This document shows positions 46,893-57,917 of a stretch of DNA of 64,000 nucleotides, piece after piece; position 1 is the first letter of the stretch; the number at the start of each line of letters is the position of its first letter. This stretch comes from Burkholderiales bacterium. GTDB taxonomy: Bacteria; Pseudomonadota; Gammaproteobacteria; Burkholderiales; Casimicrobiaceae. Where the stretch lies: NCBI GenBank assembly GCA_016790165.1, contig JAEUPL010000004.1, positions 1 through 64,000 on the forward strand. Reading direction: 5' to 3'. The position numbers were made by a program, and so were the translations under genes. Under the pieces are notes generated by a model. The model was not told where the DNA came from. It searched no databases and saw only the letters and a program-made list of their open reading frames with translations.

Positions 46893-48714
46893 CGTGGAAC
46901 AGTGGATTGGCGAGCGTTGGCACCGCTGGATAACGCGCCAGGCATCAACTGAACGTACAGACGCTGCTGTCAAGTTTGAAGATGTCAAAGCGTCTGTCGG
47001 TGCACTGCTGCGTGCGGGCGGTGGCACCCAGCGGCTGGCGTACGCTTCGCCAATCTCGGTCGGCGGTCAGCGTACGTGGCTGGAGCGCATAGCTGGCGCC
47101 GGGAAGCGAGCCGCGTTGCCGCAAATCGATGCTGAGGTGCTCGCTTTGCCTGCTACCGTGGCGCGCTATGGCGACCGAGCGCTCAACCGTGATTTGTATC
47201 TCTGGTGGGCCGTGCTGGCATCGGGCATGGATGAACAGTTGCCCTGGGTGCAGGCGAATGTGTTCGCAACGCGTGACGCGTTGCGGCGCTTTCCCGGAAT
47301 GCGTGCTCGTTGGGAGCGCCTTTGCGGCGCTGAGCTTGCGTTGCGGCCTATGCCTGACGATCCGCAGCGCAAGGCGACCGAGTTGCAGCTGCGCGCTAAG
47401 CTTGGCCATGCAGACGGTGCGCTCCGGAATGGCTCAATGGGCTGTACGCGCGACCAAGTGGCCCCTGTTTGGTTGTGGTTGGTGCCGTTTTCGCAACGAG
47501 ACCACTTGGCCAACGCGGCTGGGCCAAATGCCTCTGCCGATAGCCACTCTTTGCAGTCACTGCAGGCGGAGCGGAGGCGCGCACGTGAGTTGACCACAGT
47601 GCAGTCGCGCAACCCCTTGCTGCTGGCGCCCAAGGGCGAGTCACTCACGATCTTCGCCGATCCGTTCAGCATCGATCGCGGCCAGGACGATGACGCTGAT
47701 CGCAGCGCCGACGTCGCGGCGCAGGAGCTAGAAACACTCGCCATTCAGCGTAACGAGCGGCGGGTTGCGGCACTCGTGCACTTCGACCTGGACTTGCCGG
47801 CCGCCGCCAGCGATGACATTCCGACCGGACAACACGAGTTGCTGCCGGAGTGGAACTGGCGCACGCAGACTCTTGAATCCGCCCGCGTGTCGCTACAGTC
47901 GTTTGCGCATCGCGACGAAGTGAATGCGTGGACGCCGGACGCCGCATTGCGCGCAACCGCACAACGCGTTCGCCGTCGTCTTGCCGGTCAACGCTCCGCC
48001 CTTGCCTGGCAGCACGGCTGCAGTGACGGCGACGAAGTTGATTTCGACGCCTGGGTACGATTGGCCGGCGCGTGTCGCAGCGGGCACACTGGGACGGACG
48101 CGGTGTATCAGCGACAAACGGCGATGCGTCGCGAGCTGGTGACCCTATTGCTGGCGGACCTCTCTCTATCTACCGATGCCCATGCCAACGATCAACAGCG
48201 CATCATCGAGGTCATTCGCGACGCACTTTACGTCTTTGCGGAATCGTTGCACGCCAGCGGCGACACCTTCGCGATCAACGGCTTCAGTTCGCTGCGACGC
48301 TCCCTGCGCTGGTATGACCTGAAGCGATTCGACGAGTGCTGGACACCCACAGCGCTCTCGCGGATCGCCAACATCCGCCCCGGTTACTACACGCGAATGG
48401 GCGCGGCGGTTCGCGCGGCAACGCGGCGTCTCGCGGGTCGTGCCGAACGGCAGCGATTGCTGCTCGTGCTCACAGATGGAAAGCCGCATGACCTGGACGG
48501 CTACGAGGGCCGCTACGGGATGGCCGACACACGCCGTGCGGTGCATGAGGCGAGGGCGGCAGGACTGATCGTCTTCGCCGTCAGCATCGATCAGGAAGCG
48601 GGGGATGTCATGCCCGAACTCTTCGGCAGCGCTGGTTGGGCCTGGGTACCGCGACCGGAGGCATTGGCGGAACGATTGGCGGCGTTGTACGCGCAGCTAA
48701 CGCGGCAACGTTAG
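46873..48714 (+). CDS. norD: NorD, VWA-domain NO reductase activation protein
   Basis: A 613-residue protein; the C-terminal von Willebrand A domain (about 440-610) has the MIDAS motif DLSLSTDA and TDGKPHD. The N-terminal part, DVEQWIGERWHRWITRQAS onward, follows NorD. It partners NorQ in activating NorCB. The ATG at 46873 overlaps the Fe-S gene; the longer in-frame stretch upstream is a shadow of that gene. Confidence 0.93.
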   Translation: MPRWIHDVEQWIGERWHRWITRQASTERTDAAVKFEDVKASVGALLRAGGGTQRLAYASPISVGGQRTWLERIAGAGKRAALPQIDAEVLALPATVARYGDRALNRDLYLWWAVLASGMDEQLPWVQANVFATRDALRRFPGMRARWERLCGAELALRPMPDDPQRKATELQLRAKLGHADGALRNGSMGCTRDQVAPVWLWLVPFSQRDHLANAAGPNASADSHSLQSLQAERRRARELTTVQSRNPLLLAPKGESLTIFADPFSIDRGQDDDADRSADVAAQELETLAIQRNERRVAALVHFDLDLPAAASDDIPTGQHELLPEWNWRTQTLESARVSLQSFAHRDEVNAWTPDAALRATAQRVRRRLAGQRSALAWQHGCSDGDEVDFDAWVRLAGACRSGHTGTDAVYQRQTAMRRELVTLLLADLSLSTDAHANDQQRIIEVIRDALYVFAESLHASGDTFAINGFSSLRRSLRWYDLKRFDECWTPTALSRIANIRPGYYTRMGAAVRAATRRLAGRAERQRLLLVLTDGKPHDLDGYEGRYGMADTRRAVHEARAAGLIVFAVSIDQEAGDVMPELFGSAGWAWVPRPEALAERLAALYAQLTRQR

Positions 48715-48750
48715 TGCGACCTCTCCGCTTGCGTGAGAAATGGCTGTGTG

Positions 48751-48764
48751 TTGACCACCGTCAA
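48751..48764 (+). promoter_or_regulatory. Dnr/FNR-type box upstream of dnr
   Basis: TTGACCACCGTCAA (TTGA-N6-TCAA), centred at 48757.5. CATCAT at 48787-48792 fits a -10 that would put the box at -41.5. It suggests autoregulation or control by FNR. Confidence 0.65.
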
Positions 48765-48829
48765 GCCGGACGCGTGCGTCAGCGCGCATCATCGACGGAC
48801 CTGCAGCGTGTTGTGTGAAAGGGGCGCTT

Positions 48830-49528
48830 GTGTCAGACCGACTAAATCTGGAGCCGACCCAGTGGCTCGCCCGCCTACCGCTTTTTCACGATATTGGGCC
48901 GCAGGCGCTTGAGCGGTTGGCCGAGAGTTGTCGCGTACGCCGATTCGAGCGGACGGAATTTGTGTTCCGCACAGGCGAACCGTGCGACAGCTTTCATGTC
49001 GTGCTGTCGGGCCAGGTCAAATTGTTTGTCCTCTCACCGGCTGGCAATGAAAAGGTGATCGAGCTTGTCGGGCCCGGTGCAAGTTTTGCCGAGGCGCTCA
49101 TGTTTCTCGGTCGCCCGTGTGTGGTCAATGCACAATGTCTTGCCGACACGACACTGCTGTCGGTGCAGCGTCAGGCGGTCATTGATGAATTGCAGTCCGA
49201 CAGCGGTTTCGCGTTGCGTATGCTGGCAGGGCTTTCGCGCCGCCTGCACGGTCTGGTCTCGGACGTGCAGGCGTATGCCTTGCAGAACGGTGTGCAGCGG
49301 GTGATTGGGTATCTTTTGCGCGATCAGGCAATGGATGACGAGCGTGTGGATGATGCCGTGACGGTTTCGTTGCCGGTTAGCAAGGCGACTCTCGCATCGC
49401 GGCTGTCGCTGACCCCGGAGTACTTTTCTCGCGTGCTGCGCGAGCTTGAGGACGCGCGATTGATTGAAGTGGATCGCCGCGACATCCGGATTCCCGACGT
49501 GAAGCGACTCGCTGCCTACACTGGGTAG
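48830..49528 (+). CDS. dnr: Crp/Fnr-family regulator, Dnr/NnrR-like
   Basis: A 232-residue regulator with a cyclic-nucleotide-binding-fold sensor (FHDIGPQALERLAESCRVRR), a dimer helix and a winged HTH. The recognition helix SLTPEYFSRVLREL keeps the Glu-x-x-Ser-Arg pattern that reads TTGA half-sites. No N-terminal cysteine cluster for a 4Fe-4S centre is present, pointing to a heme/NO-responsive Dnr rather than FNR. The GTG at 48830 has GGGG 6 bases upstream; a GTG at 48815 is the alternative. Confidence 0.88.
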   Translation: MSDRLNLEPTQWLARLPLFHDIGPQALERLAESCRVRRFERTEFVFRTGEPCDSFHVVLSGQVKLFVLSPAGNEKVIELVGPGASFAEALMFLGRPCVVNAQCLADTTLLSVQRQAVIDELQSDSGFALRMLAGLSRRLHGLVSDVQAYALQNGVQRVIGYLLRDQAMDDERVDDAVTVSLPVSKATLASRLSLTPEYFSRVLRELEDARLIEVDRRDIRIPDVKRLAAYTG

Positions 49529-49531
49529 GGG

Positions 49532-49558
49532 AAAAAAAAGGCGAACCGTCGGTTCGCC
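49532..49558 (-). terminator. Terminator of the nirS-cytochrome operon
   Basis: GGCGAACC (49540-49547), loop GTC, GGTTCGCC (49551-49558), followed on the minus strand by eight T. It begins 38 bases beyond the cytochrome stop and may also slow transcription coming from dnr. Confidence 0.88.
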
Positions 49559-49595
49559 CTTGTCCACTCGCACACTGCGTGCGCAAGCGTCTACG

Positions 49596-49934
49596 CTACT
49601 GCGCCAGGATGTACTCCACTGCGGCTTTGAGTTCCGCGTCGGAAATCTTGTCCGGAGGATTCGGTGACATTGGAATTGGACCGAACGATCCTTTGCCGCC
49701 CTTACGTACTTTGTCCGTCAATGTAGCGACGGCATTGGCGTGGCCTTTGTAGCGGGCGGCGATGTCCTTATAGGACGGCCCGACCAGTTTTTTTTCCTTG
49801 GCATGGCAGGCCACGCAGCCTGCCTTGGTCATGGATTCTTCCGGCGTCGCGGCATTCGCCGACGCGCCGACCAGCGCCGTCACCGAGAGCATAAACGTCA
49901 GGGTGAACAGCGATATGGCGGAGCGTGGTTGCAT
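49596..49934 (-). CDS. nirM: Periplasmic cytochrome c (c551/c552, NirM-like)
   Basis: A 112-residue exported cytochrome; signal peptide to about residue 29 (SANAA). Heme site Cys40-Val-Ala-Cys43-His44 and axial Met89 in GPIPMSPNP. Cytochromes of this type donate electrons to cytochrome cd1. It is 12 bases downstream of nirS on the same strand with its own GGAGAA ribosome site. Confidence 0.9.
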   Translation of the reverse strand: MQPRSAISLFTLTFMLSVTALVGASANAATPEESMTKAGCVACHAKEKKLVGPSYKDIAARYKGHANAVATLTDKVRKGGKGSFGPIPMSPNPPDKISDAELKAAVEYILAQ

Positions 49935-49946
49935 GATGTTCTCCGC

Positions 49947-51749
<1,803 letters not shown>

Positions 51750-51788
51750 TCAATGTCGGCATCGTCGACCAAGAGCGGTGTCGCGGCC

Positions 51789-51802
51789 TTGAACTGGTTC
51801 AA
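51789..51802 (-). promoter_or_regulatory. Dnr/FNR-type box upstream of nirS
   Basis: TTGAACTGGTTCAA, nearly identical to the norC box. It is centred 118 bases upstream of the nirS ATG. The 284-base gap is shared with the divergent TonB-receptor gene; a -10 fits the nirS side better (GACGAT near 51764) but weakly. Confidence 0.75.
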
Positions 51803-51961
51803 GCCTGAGGCGCGCCAAAGCCGATTCGCCTTTTGTCTGCGCTGGATCAAAGACACTCGCATCGGTTGAACTCGCATTGCAGAAGCTAATCTGGATCAAG
51901 GATTGCGACATCTCGCATGCGGAGACTCAGCCATTGCTGTTCTTGCTTCAAGTGGTTTCTC

Positions 51962-53938
51962 ATGTTGCTTCATTGTTTAGGTCGCCGCTTGCGCTGCAAA
52001 TTGCGGCCGCTAACGTTAGCCATCGTGGCGACGTGGTGTGTGGCGGCGCAGGCTCAGGACGCCGACGTGTTGTCACGCGTTGTTGTGTCGGCAACCCGTC
52101 ATTCCATGCCGCTGGCGGATGCGCCCGCAGCCGTGACATTGATCGATCAGGACGCCATTGCTGCTCGCGGTGCACAGGACGTGCTGGAGGCACTGCGCGG
52201 TGAAAGTGGCGTAACCGTATTTGGCCGCAATATCGGCGGGCGCAAGGCGCTGGCGCTGCGAGGGCTTGATCCAAAACATACGCTATTTCTGCTGGATGGC
52301 CGACGCATCAGTGCAAGCGACGGTGTGATAGGGCACACGGATTTCCAGCTCGGCTGGGTTCCGATGACCGAGGTCGAGCGCATCGAAGTCGTGCGCGGCC
52401 CGTTGGCCTCGCTGTACGGCGCTGAAGCAATGGGAGGCGTGATCCAGCTCTTCACACGTCGCCCGGCGAAGAAATTCGAACTGGATACCGCGCTGGAAGG
52501 CGCATGGACGAACAGCACGCGAGGCGGTGACCGCTGGCAGGGCAGTGCGTACGTTTCCGCGCCGGTGTCGGAGCGGCTGGCGCTGGGTGTCGGCGTCGCC
52601 GAGTCGCATCGACAGGCGGTTGCCTCGGTACTCGATCCCCGTTTGTCCGATCTCGAAGGGCTGCACAAGACTCACTTGTCCGCGCGTGGGCACTGGGCGC
52701 TGCGCGAAGGCCAGCGCATTGACGTCGACCATCGCAATAGCCGCGAGGCGCGCTGGTTTAACACCATCGAAAAGAGCGGTAAGCGCCGTACTTATGAAAG
52801 CGATACCGACATCGCGCGTGAACACAACGCATTGACGTGGGCCGCAGATTGGGCAAGCGGCGACCTTGCTCCAATCAGCGAGCTGGGCACGGTGCTGCGG
52901 GCCTATCGTAGCCAACTGGGCATGACCAATCGCCGCACGAATGGCGTTCCCGCATTGCGCCCAAACACGCTCGAGGATCGTGCGCTCGACGGCCAGTGGT
53001 CGGCGCGTGTCGGCACGACGCATTTCATCCTTGGCGGGTTTGAGCTACGCGATGAGCGACTCGAAAACGATAGGCTCACCGGCGGTGAGAGCTCGGCAGC
53101 GCATCGCGCAGCATTCGTGCAGGACGAATGGGCAGTGCGTCGTGATCTCACGGTGACGACTGGCGTTCGTCGTGACGCCCATGAGCGATTCGGCGCGCGC
53201 TGGAGCCCACGCGTTTACGTCGTGTGGCGTTTTGCGCCCGAATGGCTCCTCAAGGGCGGTTACAGCGAAGGATTCAAGCCGCCGACACTCAAGCAGATCA
53301 CGCCGGGCTACGCCGAAGACGAGGGGCCGTACACCTACTTGGCCAATCCGTCGCTGCGTGCCGAACGAAACCGCGGCCACGAGATGGGAGTGGCCTGGGA
53401 TCACGTGCGCTGGGGCGTACAGGTGCTGGCATTCGACAATCGAGTCCGTGACCTGATCATTCCCAAGCTATTCGGTGCCGTCTCCGGGCGAACGACTTAT
53501 GTGTTTGACAATCTGGATCGTGCTCTGCTGCGTGGTGCGGAGTTCACCAGCAGCCTGCATCTCGCGCAGGGCCTGCGCGTGCAGATGAACTATCAGTATC
53601 TCGACGCGCGCGATGGCAACGACCAGCGCATCGAAAAGCGCCCGCGCCACACCGTTGGTGCGACAGTTGACTGGCAGTACGGCCCGTGGCGTGCGAGTCT
53701 GACGGCTGACAGCACCGCCGGTCAGGTGCTCGCAAGCGCGGTGGTGGGACAAGCTCCGCAGCCGGTGCCTGCGCTTACGTTTGTCGGCGCAGGCGTGGCG
53801 CGCGAAATCCGCCCGGGCCTTACCGTTCGGGCCGGTGTTGCCAACCTCACTGGTACGAATCCGCCCGAGCGGTCCCCGTTGTTTACCTGGGGCGAAGCGC
53901 CACGAACGTTTCGAGTGTCGCTGAATGCGCGTTGGTAG
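51962..53938 (+). CDS. TonB-dependent outer-membrane receptor
   Basis: A 658-residue protein with a signal peptide (to AAQAQ), a plug domain (VVVSATRHSMPLADAPAAVTL, LALRGLDPKHTLFLLDGRR, EVVRGPLASLYGAEAMGGVI) and a 22-strand barrel ending FRVSLNARW. It resembles siderophore/vitamin B12-type receptors; the ligand is unknown. Its 3' end overlaps nnrS by 14 bases, so it is tied to the NO-response genes, perhaps for iron or heme supply in denitrification. An ATG at 51917 is also possible. Confidence 0.88.
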   Translation: MLLHCLGRRLRCKLRPLTLAIVATWCVAAQAQDADVLSRVVVSATRHSMPLADAPAAVTLIDQDAIAARGAQDVLEALRGESGVTVFGRNIGGRKALALRGLDPKHTLFLLDGRRISASDGVIGHTDFQLGWVPMTEVERIEVVRGPLASLYGAEAMGGVIQLFTRRPAKKFELDTALEGAWTNSTRGGDRWQGSAYVSAPVSERLALGVGVAESHRQAVASVLDPRLSDLEGLHKTHLSARGHWALREGQRIDVDHRNSREARWFNTIEKSGKRRTYESDTDIAREHNALTWAADWASGDLAPISELGTVLRAYRSQLGMTNRRTNGVPALRPNTLEDRALDGQWSARVGTTHFILGGFELRDERLENDRLTGGESSAAHRAAFVQDEWAVRRDLTVTTGVRRDAHERFGARWSPRVYVVWRFAPEWLLKGGYSEGFKPPTLKQITPGYAEDEGPYTYLANPSLRAERNRGHEMGVAWDHVRWGVQVLAFDNRVRDLIIPKLFGAVSGRTTYVFDNLDRALLRGAEFTSSLHLAQGLRVQMNYQYLDARDGNDQRIEKRPRHTVGATVDWQYGPWRASLTADSTAGQVLASAVVGQAPQPVPALTFVGAGVAREIRPGLTVRAGVANLTGTNPPERSPLFTWGEAPRTFRVSLNARW

Positions 53939-55190
53939 CCGCAGCCCGCCGGGGGGCCACTGGCACTTGCGAGCACTCTTGCGGGCGCCACATCGTCTCG
54001 CGTTCGCTGCCGGCGCAACAATGTTGGCGCTGACGGCGCTGTGGTGGACGGCGATACAAGTCACACGCTGGAGCGATTGGCCGATGGCGTGGGCAGTCCC
54101 GATCACGGCAGCGCACGGCGTGTTCCTGACCTTTGCGTTCATTCCCCTCTTCTTCGTCGGCTTCCTTTTCACCGCAGGGCCGCGTTGGCTTGGTCTGCCG
54201 CCCGTAACGGCGGACACAGTATTGCGCCCGGTATTGCTCTACCTATCTGCTTGGGTCGTGTATGTCCCAGCGGTGCATCTGAGTGCCGTGGCGGCTGGCG
54301 TCTGTGTTGCGATCGCCGCAGCTGCGTGGGCGGCGCTCGCGGCACGCTATCGCAAGCTGGTGCGGCAGAGCCGCGTCGAAGACCGCGCACACGCCGGCTT
54401 GATCGTGATCGCCTCAGGTTTGGGCGCGATCACCCTCTTGTTGGTCGCGATTGCACTCGGAAGCGAGAGCTATGTTGTGGTGCGACTGCTGATATTCGCC
54501 GGGCTGTGGGGCTTTTTGGCTCCCACCTATCTAGCGGTTGCCCACCGGATGATCCCATTTTTCACGCTGAGCGTACTGCCGCAATTTGCGCCGTGGCGCC
54601 CAACGTGGTTGTTGAGCGCGTTGGGCGCGGTGACCGTCGTCGGGTTCGCGTCGGCCTTTGTTGACGCGGTGCTGTGGCCGGTGCCAACCGCGCTACGTGG
54701 CGTGCAGGCAATTTTGGAAACTGGCATTGGCGTTGGCCTGATTGCCTTGAGTGTCCGCTGGGGGCTGCTGCCCAGTCTTCGTGTGCGTTTGCTCGCCATG
54801 TTGCAGGTTGGCTTTGCCTGGCTCGGGATCGCGTTCCTGTTGGCTGCCGGCGCGCATGTGGCGATCATGTACGGCGCCGCCAAGGCCGCATTGCAACTGG
54901 CCCCGCTGCATGCGTTGACGATGGGATTCATGGGAGCGACTCTGCTTGCGATGGCGACGCGTGTTAGCGCGGGGCACGGTGGCCGCCCGTTGGTCGCCGA
55001 CGACTGGGTGTGGGCGTTGTTCTGGTTGCAGCAATTGGCGACCGGTTTGCGAATAGCGGCGGCGATGCGGCCGTCGGCCACGTGGCTTATTCCTTTGGCA
55101 TCGGTACTCTGGGCGTTTGCCACGGTTGCCTGGGCCGCGCAGCATCTCAACTGGTATGGTCGCCTTAGACTGGACGGCCAGCCTGGTTAG
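53925..55190 (+). CDS. nnrS: NnrS-family membrane heme/copper protein
   Basis: A 421-residue protein with about 12 helices. Family features FLTFAFIPLFFVGFLFTAGPRWLG, LAVAHRMIPFFTLSVLP and PLHALTMGFMGATLLAMATRVSAGHGGR are present. NnrS protects cells from NO stress and lies in nitrite/NO reductase regulons. It overlaps the receptor gene and is followed by a hemerythrin gene. Confidence 0.93.
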   Translation: MRVGSRSPPGGHWHLRALLRAPHRLAFAAGATMLALTALWWTAIQVTRWSDWPMAWAVPITAAHGVFLTFAFIPLFFVGFLFTAGPRWLGLPPVTADTVLRPVLLYLSAWVVYVPAVHLSAVAAGVCVAIAAAAWAALAARYRKLVRQSRVEDRAHAGLIVIASGLGAITLLLVAIALGSESYVVVRLLIFAGLWGFLAPTYLAVAHRMIPFFTLSVLPQFAPWRPTWLLSALGAVTVVGFASAFVDAVLWPVPTALRGVQAILETGIGVGLIALSVRWGLLPSLRVRLLAMLQVGFAWLGIAFLLAAGAHVAIMYGAAKAALQLAPLHALTMGFMGATLLAMATRVSAGHGGRPLVADDWVWALFWLQQLATGLRIAAAMRPSATWLIPLASVLWAFATVAWAAQHLNWYGRLRLDGQPG

Positions 55191-55226
55191 GTATGTATTG
55201 ATGAGCGGTTGTGGCATGGAATGCGG

Positions 55227-55781
55227 ATGATGGCAGAACGATCAACCTTTCCGGGCTTTGACACGCCCGGCGCAAGCTTTGATGAACCGTTTGAGATGCT
55301 CGGCGGTTGTCACGAACGGGTGGAGCGAACGCTAGCGCTTCTGGAGCGCCTGGTGCCTTATTTGCGGGAACGCGGCGTGGATCAGGTCGCTAAAAATGCA
55401 GCAAACGATGTGATGCGATATTTTGACCTCGCGGCACCATTGCATCACGAGGACGAAGAGCGGCATGTGTTTCCCGTATTGCTGCGCGGCGAGAACGCGG
55501 AACTCAAGGCAGCGGTCTTACGCCTGCGAGCCGATCACCGGGCGATGTCTGCTGCGTGGGGCGTACTGCGCGACCTGCTGCGCGCTGTCACGGCCAACCC
55601 CCCGCAAGCAGACGTCGCGGCGCTTTCGAGTGCGTGCGCACGATTCACCGCCCTGTACAGCGAACACGTCGAGACCGAAAACAACCTAGTGTTTCCCGCT
55701 GCCCGCGCGCTGCTATCGCAGCAAGAGGTCGCGGCGATGGGGCTCGACATGCGGCAAAGGCGGGGTGTTCGAATATCTTAG
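55227..55781 (+). CDS. Hemerythrin-like (HHE) iron protein
   Basis: A 184-residue four-helix protein. Candidate diiron ligands are His in GGCHERVER, LHHEDEERHVFPV, RADHRAMSAAW and YSEHVETENNLVFP. In denitrifiers such proteins handle NO damage or repair Fe centres. It is 36 bases after nnrS and likely co-transcribed. Several ATGs (55221, 55227, 55230) could be the start. Its TAG stop overlaps the stop of the convergent peptidase gene. Confidence 0.85.
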   Translation: MMAERSTFPGFDTPGASFDEPFEMLGGCHERVERTLALLERLVPYLRERGVDQVAKNAANDVMRYFDLAAPLHHEDEERHVFPVLLRGENAELKAAVLRLRADHRAMSAAWGVLRDLLRAVTANPPQADVAALSSACARFTALYSEHVETENNLVFPAARALLSQQEVAAMGLDMRQRRGVRIS

Positions 55782-57604
55782 GCCGCCGCCGTTTGACCCG
55801 TCGCCAACCAACGATCCCGGCGCGCTTTGCCTGCGACGTCGTCCAGCGACACTTGTAACCACACGGTGTCGTGCTCGGCCTCAGGCACGGTGAGCCGAGC
55901 TTGATGCAGCACGTCGTGGCGGAAGTAACTCACATCGAGCGTGTCGCCCGCGCGAAAGCGCGCCAAGTGTTTGCCTAGCGTCGTGGCGTTGGCGCGGAGG
56001 CCGTCAATGGCAATCAGGGTGTCACCAGCGCTCAAGCCTGCTTGCCAGGCGGCCGAGCCATTGAGGACGTGCTTGACCGCCGGCAGGCCGCCACCGTCTG
56101 CGATTTGCATCCCCAGCGTGCGAGGATTGGTGTCACAGGTCGCTTCGTCGCGACCGCCGCGATCACCAGCGGTAGAAGATGGGCGTGTTCGATATTGAAT
56201 TCCGAGCGTCGCGAAGAGGTCCAGCCAGGGCGGATCGTCGCTACCGTAAACGTAGTCATCAAAGAACTTGCCGAGATCGCGTTGGCACCAGCGCGAAAAC
56301 AACGATTCCGGCCGCTCCGGCACCCCGCGCCCCGTGTCGTCAGCGTTGCCAAATTCAAGCCACAGTGCACGCATGACGTCGTCCAGCGTCGGCGCATCGT
56401 CTCCCTGAGCGCGTTGCGCGAGGTCGAGCGCCAGGGCAATTTGGCTGCCACGCACGTAGTAGCTGAATTGCGAATTGACTGCGTTTTCGTCGGCGCGGTA
56501 GTACTTGATCCAGGCGTCGAAGCTGGCCTCGGCGGCGCTTTGAGGGCGGCGCCCCGGCGTGCGCAGCGCCTGTGTCAGGCGACGACCGAGTAGTTTGAGA
56601 TAGTCGCCTTCAGTGATCAGGCCGACACGTTTCAACATCAAGTCGTCGTAGTAGCTGGTAAAGCCTTCAAACAACCACAGAAGTTGCGTGTAGTTTTCTT
56701 GAGCTGTGTTGTAGGGCACCATCGCCGCGGGCTTGATGCGCTTGACGTTCCACGCGTGAAAATACTCATGACTGATGAGGCCGAGCAGGTCGCGGTAGCC
56801 TTCGCTCATGCCTTCGTCATGAGGCGCAGGCAAGTCGCTGCGCGGGGCGATGAGGGCAGTGCTCGCACGGTGTTCCAACCCACCGTAGCCATCGTCAACC
56901 ACATGCAGCTGGAACAGATAATTCGGAAAGGGCGCACGTCCGGTCGCGTCCGCGAACAGAGCACAGTGGCCCCGGCAGATGCGTTCGCAATCGCGCCGCA
57001 GGCGGTCGAGATCGCCGCGGTGCCGACCGGAAATCACAAAACGGTGCGTGACTCCACCGGCCTCAAACGTGAACTCGTCGAACGCACTGCACTCGATCGG
57101 GTGGTCAATCAGCTCGTCGTAGCTTGCCGTCGTGTAGCGACCGAAGCCGCGTTCGCTGACTGCAATTGGCGTCATTGCGGTGGCGCACTTCCAGTGTTCG
57201 CTCCCGACGAAGTGAGGCGGATGGACATCCACCGTGCAGGGGGTGGCGGGCGACGTCAGGCTGTGAAGCAGGCAGGCGGCTGGATTAACAAAGCCGCGCG
57301 ACGCATCAAAATAGCAGCCACGCACCGAGCGATCCCACGCGTAAACGCGATACCGCACGATCACGATGGCGTCGGCGCGTGCGTCGATCTTCCAGGTCGA
57401 TTTGTCGATTTTCTTGACCGGCACCGCGCCGCCAGTCTGTTCTGCCGACACTGTCAGCACGTGGCGAGCGAACTCACGTATCAGGTACGAGCCGGGAATC
57501 CATGACGGCATCGCAACGCGCTGGTCCGCGCCGGCTGGCAAGGTCATCTCGACGTCCAGCCAATGACCGGCTGGGTCGGCGAAGCAAATGTTGTAGTGCA
57601 CCAT
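55778..57604 (-). CDS. M61-family (glycyl) aminopeptidase with PDZ domain
   Basis: A 608-residue zinc peptidase. N-terminal M61 beta-domain, catalytic His279-Glu280-x-x-His283 (SHEYFHAWNVKRIKP), GGLEHRAST before it, and a PDZ domain at about 490-580 (LSAGDTLIAIDGLRA). No signal peptide is visible. Members remove N-terminal Gly or Ala from peptides. tRNA-Arg lies just upstream on the same strand. Confidence 0.92.
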   Translation of the reverse strand: MVHYNICFADPAGHWLDVEMTLPAGADQRVAMPSWIPGSYLIREFARHVLTVSAEQTGGAVPVKKIDKSTWKIDARADAIVIVRYRVYAWDRSVRGCYFDASRGFVNPAACLLHSLTSPATPCTVDVHPPHFVGSEHWKCATAMTPIAVSERGFGRYTTASYDELIDHPIECSAFDEFTFEAGGVTHRFVISGRHRGDLDRLRRDCERICRGHCALFADATGRAPFPNYLFQLHVVDDGYGGLEHRASTALIAPRSDLPAPHDEGMSEGYRDLLGLISHEYFHAWNVKRIKPAAMVPYNTAQENYTQLLWLFEGFTSYYDDLMLKRVGLITEGDYLKLLGRRLTQALRTPGRRPQSAAEASFDAWIKYYRADENAVNSQFSYYVRGSQIALALDLAQRAQGDDAPTLDDVMRALWLEFGNADDTGRGVPERPESLFSRWCQRDLGKFFDDYVYGSDDPPWLDLFATLGIQYRTRPSSTAGDRGGRDEATCDTNPRTLGMQIADGGGLPAVKHVLNGSAAWQAGLSAGDTLIAIDGLRANATTLGKHLARFRAGDTLDVSYFRHDVLHQARLTVPEAEHDTVWLQVSLDDVAGKARRDRWLATGQTAAA

Positions 57605-57676
57605 TCGGCGATTATGCCGCCGAGGTGGTGGCGGCGTGCGCGTTACTCACGCGCGCGGCTCGCGGCAAAGGCGGCG

Positions 57677-57752
57677 TGGCACCCCGGAGACGAATCGAAC
57701 GTCCGACCTCTCCCTTAGGAGGGGAGAGCTCTATCCACTGAGCTACCGGGGC
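57677..57752 (-). tRNA. tRNA-Arg (anticodon CCU)
   Basis: A 76-base cloverleaf with encoded CCA. Acceptor GCCCCGG pairs with CCGGGGT (one G-U pair at the top), D-arm GCTCAGTGGATAGAGC, anticodon stem CTCCC/GGGAG with loop CTCCTAA (anticodon CCT), and a TTCGATT T-loop. It reads the AGG codon. Confidence 0.93.
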
Positions 57753-57917
57753 ACAGTTGCAATTGTTGCAAATTTTCCGCTTCCCGCTCGCGGATGAGGG
57801 ATAGCCCCAGTCGCTCTACACTTCCGGCATGTATTCAATTCACCCCGGACAGCCCTCCGCCTGCTTGTCCCGATCCGCCGGCAAGGCGTCCTCGAACCCC
57901 GGACGGTTGCTACCGTG

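Noticed and set aside
51825-51830. Use of the 51789 Dnr box for the TonB receptor promoter
   Set aside because: The position expected for a -10 on the plus side reads TTCGCC, a poor match; the nirS direction is favoured.
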